Translations under genes and position numbers: made by a program
In this document: positions 34,557 through 45,773 of the stretch, piece by piece
How the letters are laid out: each line of letters starts with the position of its first letter
Position numbering within the stretch: position 1 is the stretch's first letter
From: Ptiloglossa arizonensis
Lineage: Eukaryota; Arthropoda; Insecta; Hymenoptera; Colletidae
Assembly (NCBI RefSeq): GCF_051014685.1
Contig: NW_027479398.1
Coordinates: 1-64,000, forward strand
DNA length: 64,000 nucleotides
Reading direction: 5' to 3'
The notes under the pieces: generated by a model
Told to the model about the DNA's origin: nothing
The model's input: only the letters and a program-made list of their open reading frames with translations
The model's database searches: none

Positions 34557-37500
34557 GTTTCTACTTTCAGATGCAACAAAAATTTTGCGGATTGGTCAAT
34601 CCGTTCGCGAGATATGGCAGTTTGGAAGTAAGAAACGCTTGAGAAACTCAAAATTTTCGCAGTTCTGATGCTCGAAACGAATAACTAGAACGGCCTAGGG
34701 GAAAAGTAGGCATACCGTTGTAATCGGGCGAGTTTGTACTCTCAGATGCAACAGAAATTTTGCGGATTGGTCAATCCGTTCGCGAGATATGGCAGTTTGG
34801 AGGTAAGCAACGCTTGAGAAACCCAAAATTTTCGCAGTTCTCATGCTCGAAACGAATAACTACAACGGCCTACGGGAAAAGTACGCATACCGTTGTAATC
34901 GGGCGAGTTTCTACTTTCAGATGCAACAGAAATTTTGCGGATTGGTGAATCCGTTCGTGAGATATGGCAGTTTGGAGGTAAGCAACGCTTGAGAAACCCA
35001 AAATTTTCGCAGTTCTCATGCTCGAAACGAATAACTACAACGGCCTACGGGAAAAGTACGCATACCGTTGTAATCGGGCGCGTTTCTACTTTCAGATGCA
35101 ACAGAAATTTTGCGGATTGGTCAATCCGTTCGCGAGATATGGCAGTTTGGAGGTAAGAAACGCTTGAGAAACTCAAAATTTTCGCAGTTCTGATGCTCGA
35201 CAAGCATAACTAGAACGTTCTAGGGGAAAAGTACGCATACCGTTGTAATCGGGCGACTTTCTACTTTCAGATGGAACAGAAATTTTGCGGATTGGTCAAT
35301 CCGTTCGCGAGATATGGCAGTTTGGAGGTAAGAAACGGTTGAGAAACTCAAAATTTTCACAGTTCTGATGCTCGAAACGAATAACCAGAACGGCCTAGGG
35401 GAAAAGTACGCATACCGTTGTAATCGTGCGAGTTTCTACTTTCAGATGCAACAGAAATTTTGCGGTTTGGTCAATCCGTTCGCGAGATATGGCAGTTTGG
35501 AAATATGAAACACTTGAGAAACACAAAATTTTCGCAGTTCTGATGCTCGAAACGAATAACTAGAGCGGCCTAGGGGAAAAGTACGCATACCGTTGTAATC
35601 GGGCGAGTTTCTACTTTCAGATGCATCAGAAATTTTGCGGATTGGTCAATCCGTTCGCGAGATATGGCAGTTTGGAAGTAAGAAACGCTTGAGAAACTCA
35701 AAATTTTTGCAGTTCTGATGCTCGAAACGATTAACTAGAACGGCCTAGGGGAAAAGTACGCATACCTTTGTAATCGGGCGCGTTTCTACTTTCAGATGCA
35801 ACAGAAATTTTGCGGATTGGTCAATCCGTTCGCGAGATATGGCAGTTTGGAGGTAAGAAACGCTTGAGAAACTCAAAATTTTCGCAGTTCTGATGCTCGA
35901 CAAGCATAACTAGAACGTTCTAGGGGAAAAGTACGCATACCGTTGTAATCGGGCGACTTTCTACTTTCAGATGCAACAGAAATTTTGCGGATTGGTCAAT
36001 CCGTTCGCGAGATATGGCAGTTTGGAGGTAAGAAACGCTTGAGAAACTCAAAATTTTCGCAGTTCTGATGCTCGACAAGCATAACTAGAACGGTCTAGTG
36101 GAAAAGTACGCATACCGTTGTAATCGGGCGAATTTCTACTTTCAGATGCAACAGAAATTTTGCGGATTGTTCAATCCGTTCGCGAGATATGGCAGTTTGT
36201 AGGTAAGAAACGCTTGAGAAACTCAACATTTTCGCAGTTCTGATGCTCGAAACGAATAACTAGAACGGCCTAGGGGAAAAGTAGGCATAGCGTTGTAATC
36301 GGGCGAGTTTCTACTTTCAGATGCAACAGAAATTTTGCGGATTGGTCAATCCGTTCGCGAGATATGGCAGTTTGGAGGTAAGAAACGCTTGAGAAACTCA
36401 AAATTTTCGCAGTTCTGATGCTCGACAAGCATAACTAGAACGTTCTAGGGGAAAAGTACGCATACCGTTGTAATCGGCCGACTTTCTACTTTCAGATGGA
36501 ACAGAAATTTTGCGGATTGGTCAATCCGTTCGCGAGATATGGCAGTTTGGAGGTAAGAAACGGTTGAGAAACTCAAAATTTTCACAGTTCTGATGCTCGA
36601 AACGAATAACCAGAACGGCCTAGGGGAAAAGTACGCATACCGTTGTAATCGGGCGAGTTTCTACTTTCAGATGCAACAGAAATTTTGCGGTTTGGTCAAT
36701 CCGTTCGCGAGATATGGCAGTTTGGAAATATGAAACACTTGAGAAACACAAAATTTTCGCAGTTCTGATGCTCGAAACGAATAACTAGAGCGGCCTAGGG
36801 GAAAAGTACGCATACCGTTGTAATCGGGCGAGTTTCTACTTTCAGATGCATCAGAAATTTTGCGGATTGGTCAATCCGTTCGCGAGATATGGCAGTTTGG
36901 AAGTAAGAAACGCTTGAGAAACTCAAAATTTTTGCAGTTCTGATGCTCGAAACGATTAACTAGAACGGCCTAGGGGAAAAGTACGCATACCGTTGTAATC
37001 GGGCGAGTTTCTACTTTCAGATGCAACAGAAATTTTGCGGATTGGTCAATCCGTTCGCGAGATATGGCAGTTTGGAGGTAAGAAACGCTTGAGAAACTCA
37101 AAATTTTCGCAGTTCTGATGCTCGAAACGAATAACTAGAACGGCCTAGGGGAAAAGTACGCATACCGTTGTAATCGGGCGAGTTTCTACTTTCAGATGCA
37201 ACAGAAATTTTGCGGATTAGTCAATCCGTTCGCGAGATATGGCAGTTTGGAGGTAAGAAACGCTTGAGAAACTCAAAATTTTCGCAGTTCTGATGCTCGA
37301 AACGAATAACTAGAACGGACTAGGGGAAAAGTACGCATACCGTTGTAATCGGGCGAGTTTCTACTTCCAGATGCAACAGAAATTTTGCGGATTGGTCAAT
37401 CCGTTCGCGAGATATGGCAGTTTGGAGGTAAGAAACGCTTGAGAAACTCAAAATTTTCGCAGTTCTGATGCTCGAAACGAATAGCTAGAACGGCCTAGGG

Positions 37501-37810
37501 GAAAAGTACGCATACCGTTGTAATCGGGCGAGTTTCTACTTTCAGAGGCAACAGAAATTTTGCGGATTAGTCAATCCGTTCGCGAGATATGGCAGTTTGG
37601 AGGTAAGAAACGCTTGAGAATCTCAAAATTTTCGCAGTTCTGATGCTCGACAAGCATAACTAGAACGGTCTAGGGGAAAAGTACGCATACCGTTGTAATC
37701 GGGCGAGTTTCTACTTTCAGATGCAATAAAAATTTTGCGGATTGGTCAATCTGTTCGCGAGATATGGCAGTTTGGAGGTAAGAAACGCTTGAGAAACCCA
37801 AAATTTTCGC
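34557..37810 (+). repeat. 22-mer HOR, copy 2 (about 3.25 kb retained)
   Basis: Only about three differences from copy 1 were seen over 3.25 kb: GTTCTAGGGG versus GTTCTCGGGG (36446), AATAGCTAG (37483) and GAGTTT versus GACTTT (37705). The match ends at 37811 with CGCAATTCTG, followed by a different monomer order. The left junction lies in 34557-34577. Confidence 0.85.
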
Positions 37811-38000
37811 AATTCTGATGCTCGAAACGATTAACTAGAACGGCCTAGGGGAAAAGTACGCATACCGTTGTAATCGGGCGGGTTTCTACTTTCAGATGCA
37901 ACAGAAATTTTGCGGATTGGTCAATCCGTTCGCGAGATATGGCAGTTTGGAGGTAAGCAACGCTTGAGAAACCCAAAATTTTCGCAGTTCTCATGCTCGA

Positions 38001-41000
38001 AACTAATAACTAGAACGGCCTAGGGGAAAAGTTCGCATACCGTTGTAATCGGGCGAGTTTCTACTTTCAGATGCAACAGAAATTTTGCGGATTAGTCATT
38101 CCGTTCGCGAGATATGGCAGTTTGGAGGTAAGAAACGCTTGAGAAACTCAAAATTTTCGCAGTTCTGATGCTCGACAAGCATAACTAGAACGTTCTAGGG
38201 GAAAAGTACGCATACCGTTGTAATCGGGCGACTTTCTACTTTGAGATGGAACAGAAATTTTGCGGATTGGTCAATCCGTTCGCGAGATATGGCAGTATGG
38301 AGGTAAGAAACGGTTGAGAAACTCAAAATTTTCACAGTTCTGATGCTCGAAACGAATAACCAGAACGGCCTAGGGGAAAAGTACGCATACCGTTGTAATC
38401 GGGCGAGTTTCTACTTTCAGATGCAACAGAAATTTTGCGGTTTGGTCAATCCGTTCGCGAGATATGGCAGTTTGGAAGTAAGAAACGCTTGAGAAACTCA
38501 AAATTTTTGCAGTTCTGATGCTCGAAACGAATAACTAGAACGGCCTAGGGGAGAAGTACGCATACCGTTGTAATCGGGCGAGTTTGTACTTTCAGATGCA
38601 ACAGAAATTTTGCGGATTAGTCAATCCGTTCGCGAGATATGGCAGTTTGGAGGTAAGAAACGCTTGAGAAACTCAAAATTTTCGCAGTTCTGATGCTCGA
38701 CAAGCATAACTAGAACGGTCTAGGGGAAAAGTACGCATACCGTTGTAATCGGGCGACTTTCTACTTTCAGATGCAACAGAAATTTTGCGGATTGGTCAAT
38801 CCGTTCGCGAGATGTGGCAGTTTGGAGGTAAGAAACGGTTGAGAAACTCAAAATTATCACAGTTCTGATGCTCGAAACGAGTAACCAGAACGGCCTAGGG
38901 GAAAAGTACGCATACCGTTGTAATCGGGCGAGTTTCTACTTTCAGATGCAACTGAAATTTTGCGGATTAGTCATTCCGTTTGCGAGATATGGCAGTTTGG
39001 AGGTAAGAAACGCTTGAGAAACTCAAAATTTTCGCAGTTCTGATGCTCGAAACGAGTAACCAGAACGGCCTAGGGGAAAAGTACGCATACCGTTGTAATC
39101 GGGCGAGTTTCTACTTTCAGATGCATCAGAAATTTTGCGGATTGGTCAATCCGTTCGCGAGATATGGCAGTTTGGAAGTAAGAAACGCTTGAGAAACTCA
39201 AAATTTTCGCAGTTCTGATGCTCGAAACGATTAACTAGAACGGCCTAGGGGAAAAGTACGCATACCGTTGTAATCGGGCGAGTTTCTACTTTCAGATGCA
39301 ACAGAAATTTTGCGGATTGGTCAATCCGTTCGCGAGATATGGCAGTTTGGAGGTAAGCAACGCTTGAGAAACCCAAAATTTTCGCAGTTCTCATGCTCGA
39401 AACTAATAACTAGAACGGCCTAGGGGAAAAGTTCGCATACCGTTGTAATCGGGCGAGTTTCTACTTTCAGATGCAACTGAAATTTTGCGGATTAGTCATT
39501 CCGTTCGCGAGATATGGCAGTTTGGAGGTAAGAAACGCTTGAGAAACTCAAAATTTTCGCAGTTCTGATGCTCGACAAGCATAACTAGAACGTTCTAGGG
39601 GAAAAGTACGCATACCGTTGTAATCGGGCGACTTTCTACTTTGAGATGGAACAGAAATTTTGCGGATTGGTCAATCCGTTCGCGAGATATGGCAGTATGG
39701 AGGTAAGAAACGGTTGAGAAACTCAAAATTTTCACAGTTCTGATGCTCGAAACGAATAACCAGAACGGCCTAGGGGAAAAGTACGCATACCGTTGTAATC
39801 GGGCGAGTTTCTACTTTCAGATGCAACAGAAATTTTGCGGTTTGGTCAATCCGTTCGCGAGATATGGCAGTTTGGAAGTAAGAAACGCTTGAGAAACTCA
39901 AAATTTTTGCAGTTCTGATGCTCGAAACGAATAACTAGAACGGCCTAGGGGAGAAGTACGCATACCGTTGTAATCGGGCGAGTTTGTACTTTCAGATGCA
40001 ACAGAAATTTTGCGGATTAGTCAATCCGTTCGCGAGATATGGCAGTTTGGAGGTAAGAAACGCTTGAGAAACTCAAAATTTTCGCAGTTCTGATGCTCGA
40101 CAAGCATAACTAGAACGGTCTAGGGGAAAAGTACGCATACCGTTGTAATCGGGCGACTTTCTACTTTCAGATGCAACAGAAATTTTGCGGATTGGTCAAT
40201 CCGTTCGCGAGATGTGGCAGTTTGGAGGTAAGAAACGGTTGAGAAACTCAAAATTATCACAGTTCTGATGCTCGAAACGAGTAACCAGAACGGCCTAGGG
40301 GAAAAGTACGCATACCGTTGTAATCGGGCGAGTTTCTACTTTCAGATGCAACTGAAATTTTGCGGATTAGTCATTCCGTTTGCGAGATATGGCAGTTTGG
40401 AGGTAAGAAACGCTTGAGAAACTCAAAATTTTCGCAGTTCTGATGCTCGAAACGAGTAACCAGAACGGCCTAGGGGAAAAGTACGCATACCGTTGTAATC
40501 GGGCGAGTTTCTACTTTCAGATGCATCAGAAATTTTGCGGATTGGTCAATCCGTTCGCGAGATATGGCAGTTTGGAAGTAAGAAACGCTTGAGAAACTCA
40601 AAATTTTCGCAGTTCTGATGCTCGAAACGATTAACTAGAACGGCCTAGGGGAAAAGTACGCATACCGTTGTAATCGGGCGAGTTTCTACTTTCAGATGCA
40701 ACAGAAATTTTGCGGATTGGTCAATCCGTTCGCGAGATATGGCAGTTTGGAGGTAAGCAACGCTTGAGAAACCCAAAATTTTCGCAGTTCTCATGCTCGA
40801 AACTAATAACTAGAACGGCCTAGGGGAAAAGTTCGCATACCGTTGTAATCGGGCGAGTTTCTACTTTCAGATGCAACTGAAATTTTGCGGATTAGTCATT
40901 CCGTTCGCGAGATATGGCAGTTTGGAGGTAAGAAACGCTTGAGAAACTCAAAATTTTCGCAGTTCTGATGCTCGACAAGCATAACTAAAACGTTCTAGGG

Positions 41001-42374
41001 GAAAAGTACGCATACCGTTGTAATCGGGCGACTTTCTACTTTCAGATGGAACAGAAATTTTGCGGATTGGTCAATCCGTTCGCGAGATATGGCAGTTTGG
41101 AGGTAAGAAACGGTTGAGAAACTCAAAATTTTCACAGTTCTGATGCTCGAAACGAATAACCAGAACAGCCTAGGGGAAAAGTACGCATACCGTTGTAATC
41201 GGGCGAGTTTCTACTTTCAGATGCAACAGAAATTTTGCGGTTTGGTCAATCCGTTCGCGAGATATGGCAGTTTGGAAGTATGAAACACTTGAGAAACACA
41301 AAATTTTCGCAGTTCTGATGCTCGAAACGAATAACTAGAGCGGCCTAGGGGAAAAGTACGCATACCGTTGTAATCGGGCGAGTTTCTACTCTCAGATGCA
41401 TCAGAAATTTTGCGGATTGGTCAATCCGTTCGCGAGATATGGCAGTTTGGAAGTAAGAAACGCTTGAGAAACTCAAAATTTTTGCAGTTCTGATGCTCGA
41501 AACGAGTAACTAGAACGGCCTAGGGGAAAAGTACGCATACCGTTGTAATCGGGCGAGTTTCTACTTTCAGATGCAACAGAAATTTTGCGGATTGGTCAAT
41601 CCGTTCGCGAGATATGGCAGTTTGGAAGTAAGAAACGCTTGAGAAACTCAAAATTTTCGCAGTTCTGTTGCTCGAAACGAATAACTAGAACGGCCTAGGG
41701 GAGAAGTACGCATACCGTTGTAATCGGGCGAGTTTCTACTTTCAGATGCAACAGATATTTTGCGGATTGGTCAATCCGTTCGCGAGATATGGCAGTTTGT
41801 AGGTAAGAAACGCTTGAGAAACTCAACATTTTCGCAGTTCTGATGCTCGAAACGAATAACTAGAACGGCCTAGGGGAAAAGTAGGCATACCGTTGTAATC
41901 GGGCGAGTTTGTACTCTCAGATGCAACAGAAATTTTGCGGATTGGTCAATCCGTTCGCGAGATATGGCAGTTCGGAGGTAAGAAACGCTTGAGAAACTCA
42001 AAATTTTCGCAGTTCTGATGCTCGAAACGAATAACTAGAACGGACTAGGGGAAAAGTACGCATACCGTTGTAATCGGGCGAGTTTCTACTTTCAGATGCA
42101 ACAAAAATTTTGCGGATTGGTCAATCCGTTCGCGAGATATGGCAGTTTGGAGGTAAGAAACGCTTGAGAAACTCAAAATTTTCGCAGTTCTGATGCTCGA
42201 AAGAATAACTAGAACGGCCTAGGGGAAAAGTACGCATACCGTTGTAATCGGGCGAGTTTCTACTTTCAGATGCAACAGAAATTTTGCGGATTGGTCAATC
42301 CGTTCGCGAGATATGGCAGTTTGGAGGTAAGCAACGCTTGAGAAACCCAAAATTTTCGCAGTTCTCATGCTCGA
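38001..42374 (+). repeat. Super-HOR, copy 1 (4374 bp = 8 + 8 + 9 monomers)
   Basis: The three anchors at 38001, 39401 and 40801 map onto 42375, 43775 and 45175 at a constant 4374 bp. The third unit in each set carries ATAACTAAAACGTTC and is followed by the tail. The 1-bp shortfall from 25 x 175 is the CGAAAGAATAAC monomer (42167-42340). Confidence 0.8.
42167..42340 (+). repeat. 174-bp monomer subfamily with CGAAAGAATAAC deletion
   Basis: CGAAACGAATAAC is reduced to CGAAAGAATAAC. Seven monomers share it: starts 42167, 49166, 51089, 53889, 55461, 60710 and 62983. The last two also share GATACTCG. The allele is confined to the right 22 kb and links the tail of the main HOR domain to the 3' zone. 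Confidence 0.9.
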
Positions 42375-45300
42375 AACTAATAACTAGAACGGCCTAGGGG
42401 AAAAGTTCGCATACCGTTGTAATCGGGCGAGTTTCTACTTTCAGATGCAACAGAAATTTTGCGGATTAGTCATTCCGTTCGCGAGATATGGCAGTTTGGA
42501 GGTAAGAAACGCTTGAGAAACTCAAAATTTTCGCAGTTCTGATGCTCGACAAGCATAACTAGAACGTTCTAGGGGAAAAGTACGCATACCGTTGTAATCG
42601 GGCGACTTTCTACTTTCAGATGGAACAGAAATTTTGCGGATTGGTCAATCCGTTCGCGAGATATGGCAGTATGGAGGTAAGAAACGGTTGAGAAACTCAA
42701 AATTTTCACAGTTCTGATGCTCGAAACGAATAACCAGAACGGCCTAGGGGAAAAGTACGCATACCGTTGTAATCGGGCGAGTTTCTACTTTCAGATGCAA
42801 CAGAAATTTTGCGGTTTGGTCAATCCGTTCGCGAGATATGGCAGTTTGGAAGTAAGAAACGCTTGAGAAACTCAAAATTTTTGCAGTTCTGATGCTCGAA
42901 ACGAATAACTAGAACGGCCTAGGGGAGAAGTACGCATACCGTTGTAATCGGGCGAGTTTGTACTTTCAGATGCAACAGAAATTTTGCGGATTAGTCAATC
43001 CGTTCGCGAGATATGGCAGTTTGGAGGTAAGAAACGCTTGAGAAACTCAAAATTTTCGCAGTTCTGATGCTCGACAAGCATAACTAGAACGGTCTAGGGG
43101 AAAAGTACGCATACCGTTGTAATCGGGCGACTTTCTACTTTCAGATGCAACAGAAATTTTGCGGATTGGTCAATCCGTTCGCGAGATGTGGCAGTTTGGA
43201 GGTAAGAAACGGTTGAGAAACTCAAAATTATCACAGTTCTGATGCTCGAAACGAGTAACCAGAACGGCCTAGGGGAAAAGTACGCATACCGTTGTAATCG
43301 GGCGAGTTTCTACTTTCAGATGCAACTGAAATTTTGCGGATTAGTCATTCCGTTTGCGAGATATGGCAGTTTGGAGGTAAGAAACGCTTGAGAAACTCAA
43401 AATTTTCGCAGTTCTGATGCTCGAAACGAGTAACCAGAACGGCCTAGGGGAAAAGTACGCATACCGTTGTAATCGGGCGAGTTTCTACTTTCAGATGCAT
43501 CAGAAATTTTGCGGATTGGTCAATCCGTTCGCGAGATATGGCAGTTTGGAAGTAAGAAACGCTTGAGAAACTCAAAATTTTCGCAGTTCTGATGCTCGAA
43601 ACGATTAACTAGAACGGCCTAGGGGAAAAGTACGCATACCGTTGTAATCGGGCGGGTTTCTACTTTCAGATGCAACAGAAATTTTGCGGATTGGTCAATC
43701 CGTTCGCGAGATATGGCAGTTTGGAGGTAAGCAACGCTTGAGAAACCCAAAATTTTCGCAGTTCTCATGCTCGAAACTAATAACTAGAACGGCCTAGGGG
43801 AAAAGTTCGCATACCGTTGTAATCGGGCGAGTTTCTACTTTCAGATGCAACAGAAATTTTGCGGATTAGTCATTCCGTTCGCGAGATATGGCAGTTTGGA
43901 GGTAAGAAACGCTTGAGAAACTCAAAATTTTCGCAGTTCTGATGCTCGACAAGCATAACTAGAACGTTCTAGGGGAAAAGTACGCATACCGTTGTAATCG
44001 GGCGACTTTCTACTTTCAGATGGAACAGAAATTTTGCGGATTGGTCAATCCGTTCGCGAGATATGGCAGTATGGAGGTAAGAAACGGTTGAGAAACTCAA
44101 AATTTTCACAGTTCTGATGCTCGAAACGAATAACCAGAACGGCCTAGGGGAAAAGTACGCATACCGTTGTAATCGGGCGAGTTTCTACTTTCAGATGCAA
44201 CAGAAATTTTGCGGTTTGGTCAATCCGTTCGCGAGATATGGCAGTTTGGAAGTAAGAAACGCTTGAGAAACTCAAAATTTTTGCAGTTCTGATGCTCGAA
44301 ACGAATAACTAGAACGGCCTAGGGGAGAAGTACGCATACCGTTGTAATCGGGCGAGTTTGTACTTTCAGATGCAACAGAAATTTTGCGGATTAGTCAATC
44401 CGTTCGCGAGATATGGCAGTTTGGAGGTAAGAAACGCTTGAGAAACTCAAAATTTTCGCAGTTCTGATGCTCGACAAGCATAACTAGAACGGTCTAGGGG
44501 AAAAGTACGCATACCGTTGTAATCGGGCGACTTTCTACTTTCAGATGCAACAGAAATTTTGCGGATTGGTCAATCCGTTCGCGAGATGTGGCAGTTTGGA
44601 GGTAAGAAACGGTTGAGAAACTCAAAATTATCACAGTTCTGATGCTCGAAACGAGTAACCAGAACGGCCTAGGGGAAAAGTACGCATACCGTTGTAATCG
44701 GGCGAGTTTCTACTTTCAGATGCAACTGAAATTTTGCGGATTAGTCATTCCGTTTGCGAGATATGGCAGTTTGGAGGTAAGAAACGCTTGAGAAACTCAA
44801 AATTTTCGCAGTTCTGATGCTCGAAACGAGTAACCAGAACGGCCTAGGGGAAAAGTACGCATACCGTTGTAATCGGGCGAGTTTCTACTTTCAGATGCAT
44901 CAGAAATTTTGCGGATTGGTCAATCCGTTCGCGAGATATGGCAGTTTGGAAGTAAGAAACGCTTGAGAAACTCAAAATTTTCGCAGTTCTGATGCTCGAA
45001 ACGATTAACTAGAACGGCCTAGGGGAAAAGTACGCATACCGTTGTAATCGGGCGAGTTTCTACTTTCAGATGCAACAGAAATTTTGCGGATTGGTCAATC
45101 CGTTCGCGAGATATGGCAGTTTGGAGGTAAGCAACGCTTGAGAAACCCAAAATTTTCGCAGTTCTCATGCTCGAAACTAATAACTAGAACGGCCTAGGGG
45201 AAAAGTTCGCATACCGTTGTAATCGGGCGAGTTTCTACTTTCAGATGCAACTGAAATTTTGCGGATTAGTCATTCCGTTCGCGAGATATGGCAGTTTGGA

Positions 45301-45773
45301 GGTAAGAAACGCTTGAGAAACTCAAAATTTTCGCAGTTCTGATGCTCGACAAGCATAACTAAAACGTTCTAGGGGAAAAGTACGCATACCGTTGTAATCG
45401 GGCGACTTTCTACTTTCAGATGGAACAGAAATTTTGCGGATTGGTCAATCCGTTCGCGAGATATGGCAGTTTGGAGGTAAGAAACGGTTGAGAAACTCAA
45501 AATTTTCACAGTTCTGATGCTCGAAACGAATAACCAGAACGGCCTAGGGGAAAAGTACGCATACCGTTGTAATCGGGCGAGTTTCTACTTTCAGATGCAA
45601 CAGAAATTTTGCGGTTTGGTCAATCCGTTCGCGAGATATGGCAGTTTGGAAGTATGAAACACTTGAGAAACACAAAATTTTCGCAGTTCTGATGCTCGAA
45701 ACGAATAACTAGAGCGGCCTAGGGGAAAAGTACGCATACCGTTGTAATCGGGCGAGTTTCTACTCTCAGATGC
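42375..45773 (+). repeat. Super-HOR, copy 2, truncated in its tail
   Basis: It follows copy 1 through the third 8-mer and into the GTATGAAACAC monomer and the GCATCAG monomer after it. It then switches back into the 8-mer at the junction 45774-45812, leaving a 1225-bp (7-monomer) interval between anchors at 45175 and 46400. Confidence 0.8.

Larger units (their letters stand above)
14692..42166 (+). repeat. 157 consecutive monomers of exactly 175 bp
   Basis: From the end of the last CAGTCTG monomer to the first CGAAAGAATAAC monomer, every checked start falls on 14692 + 175n (for example 17492 and 41992). The net register over 27,475 bp is perfect although many substitution alleles segregate. 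A compensating pair of indels inside one monomer is not formally excluded, but none was seen. Confidence 0.85.
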
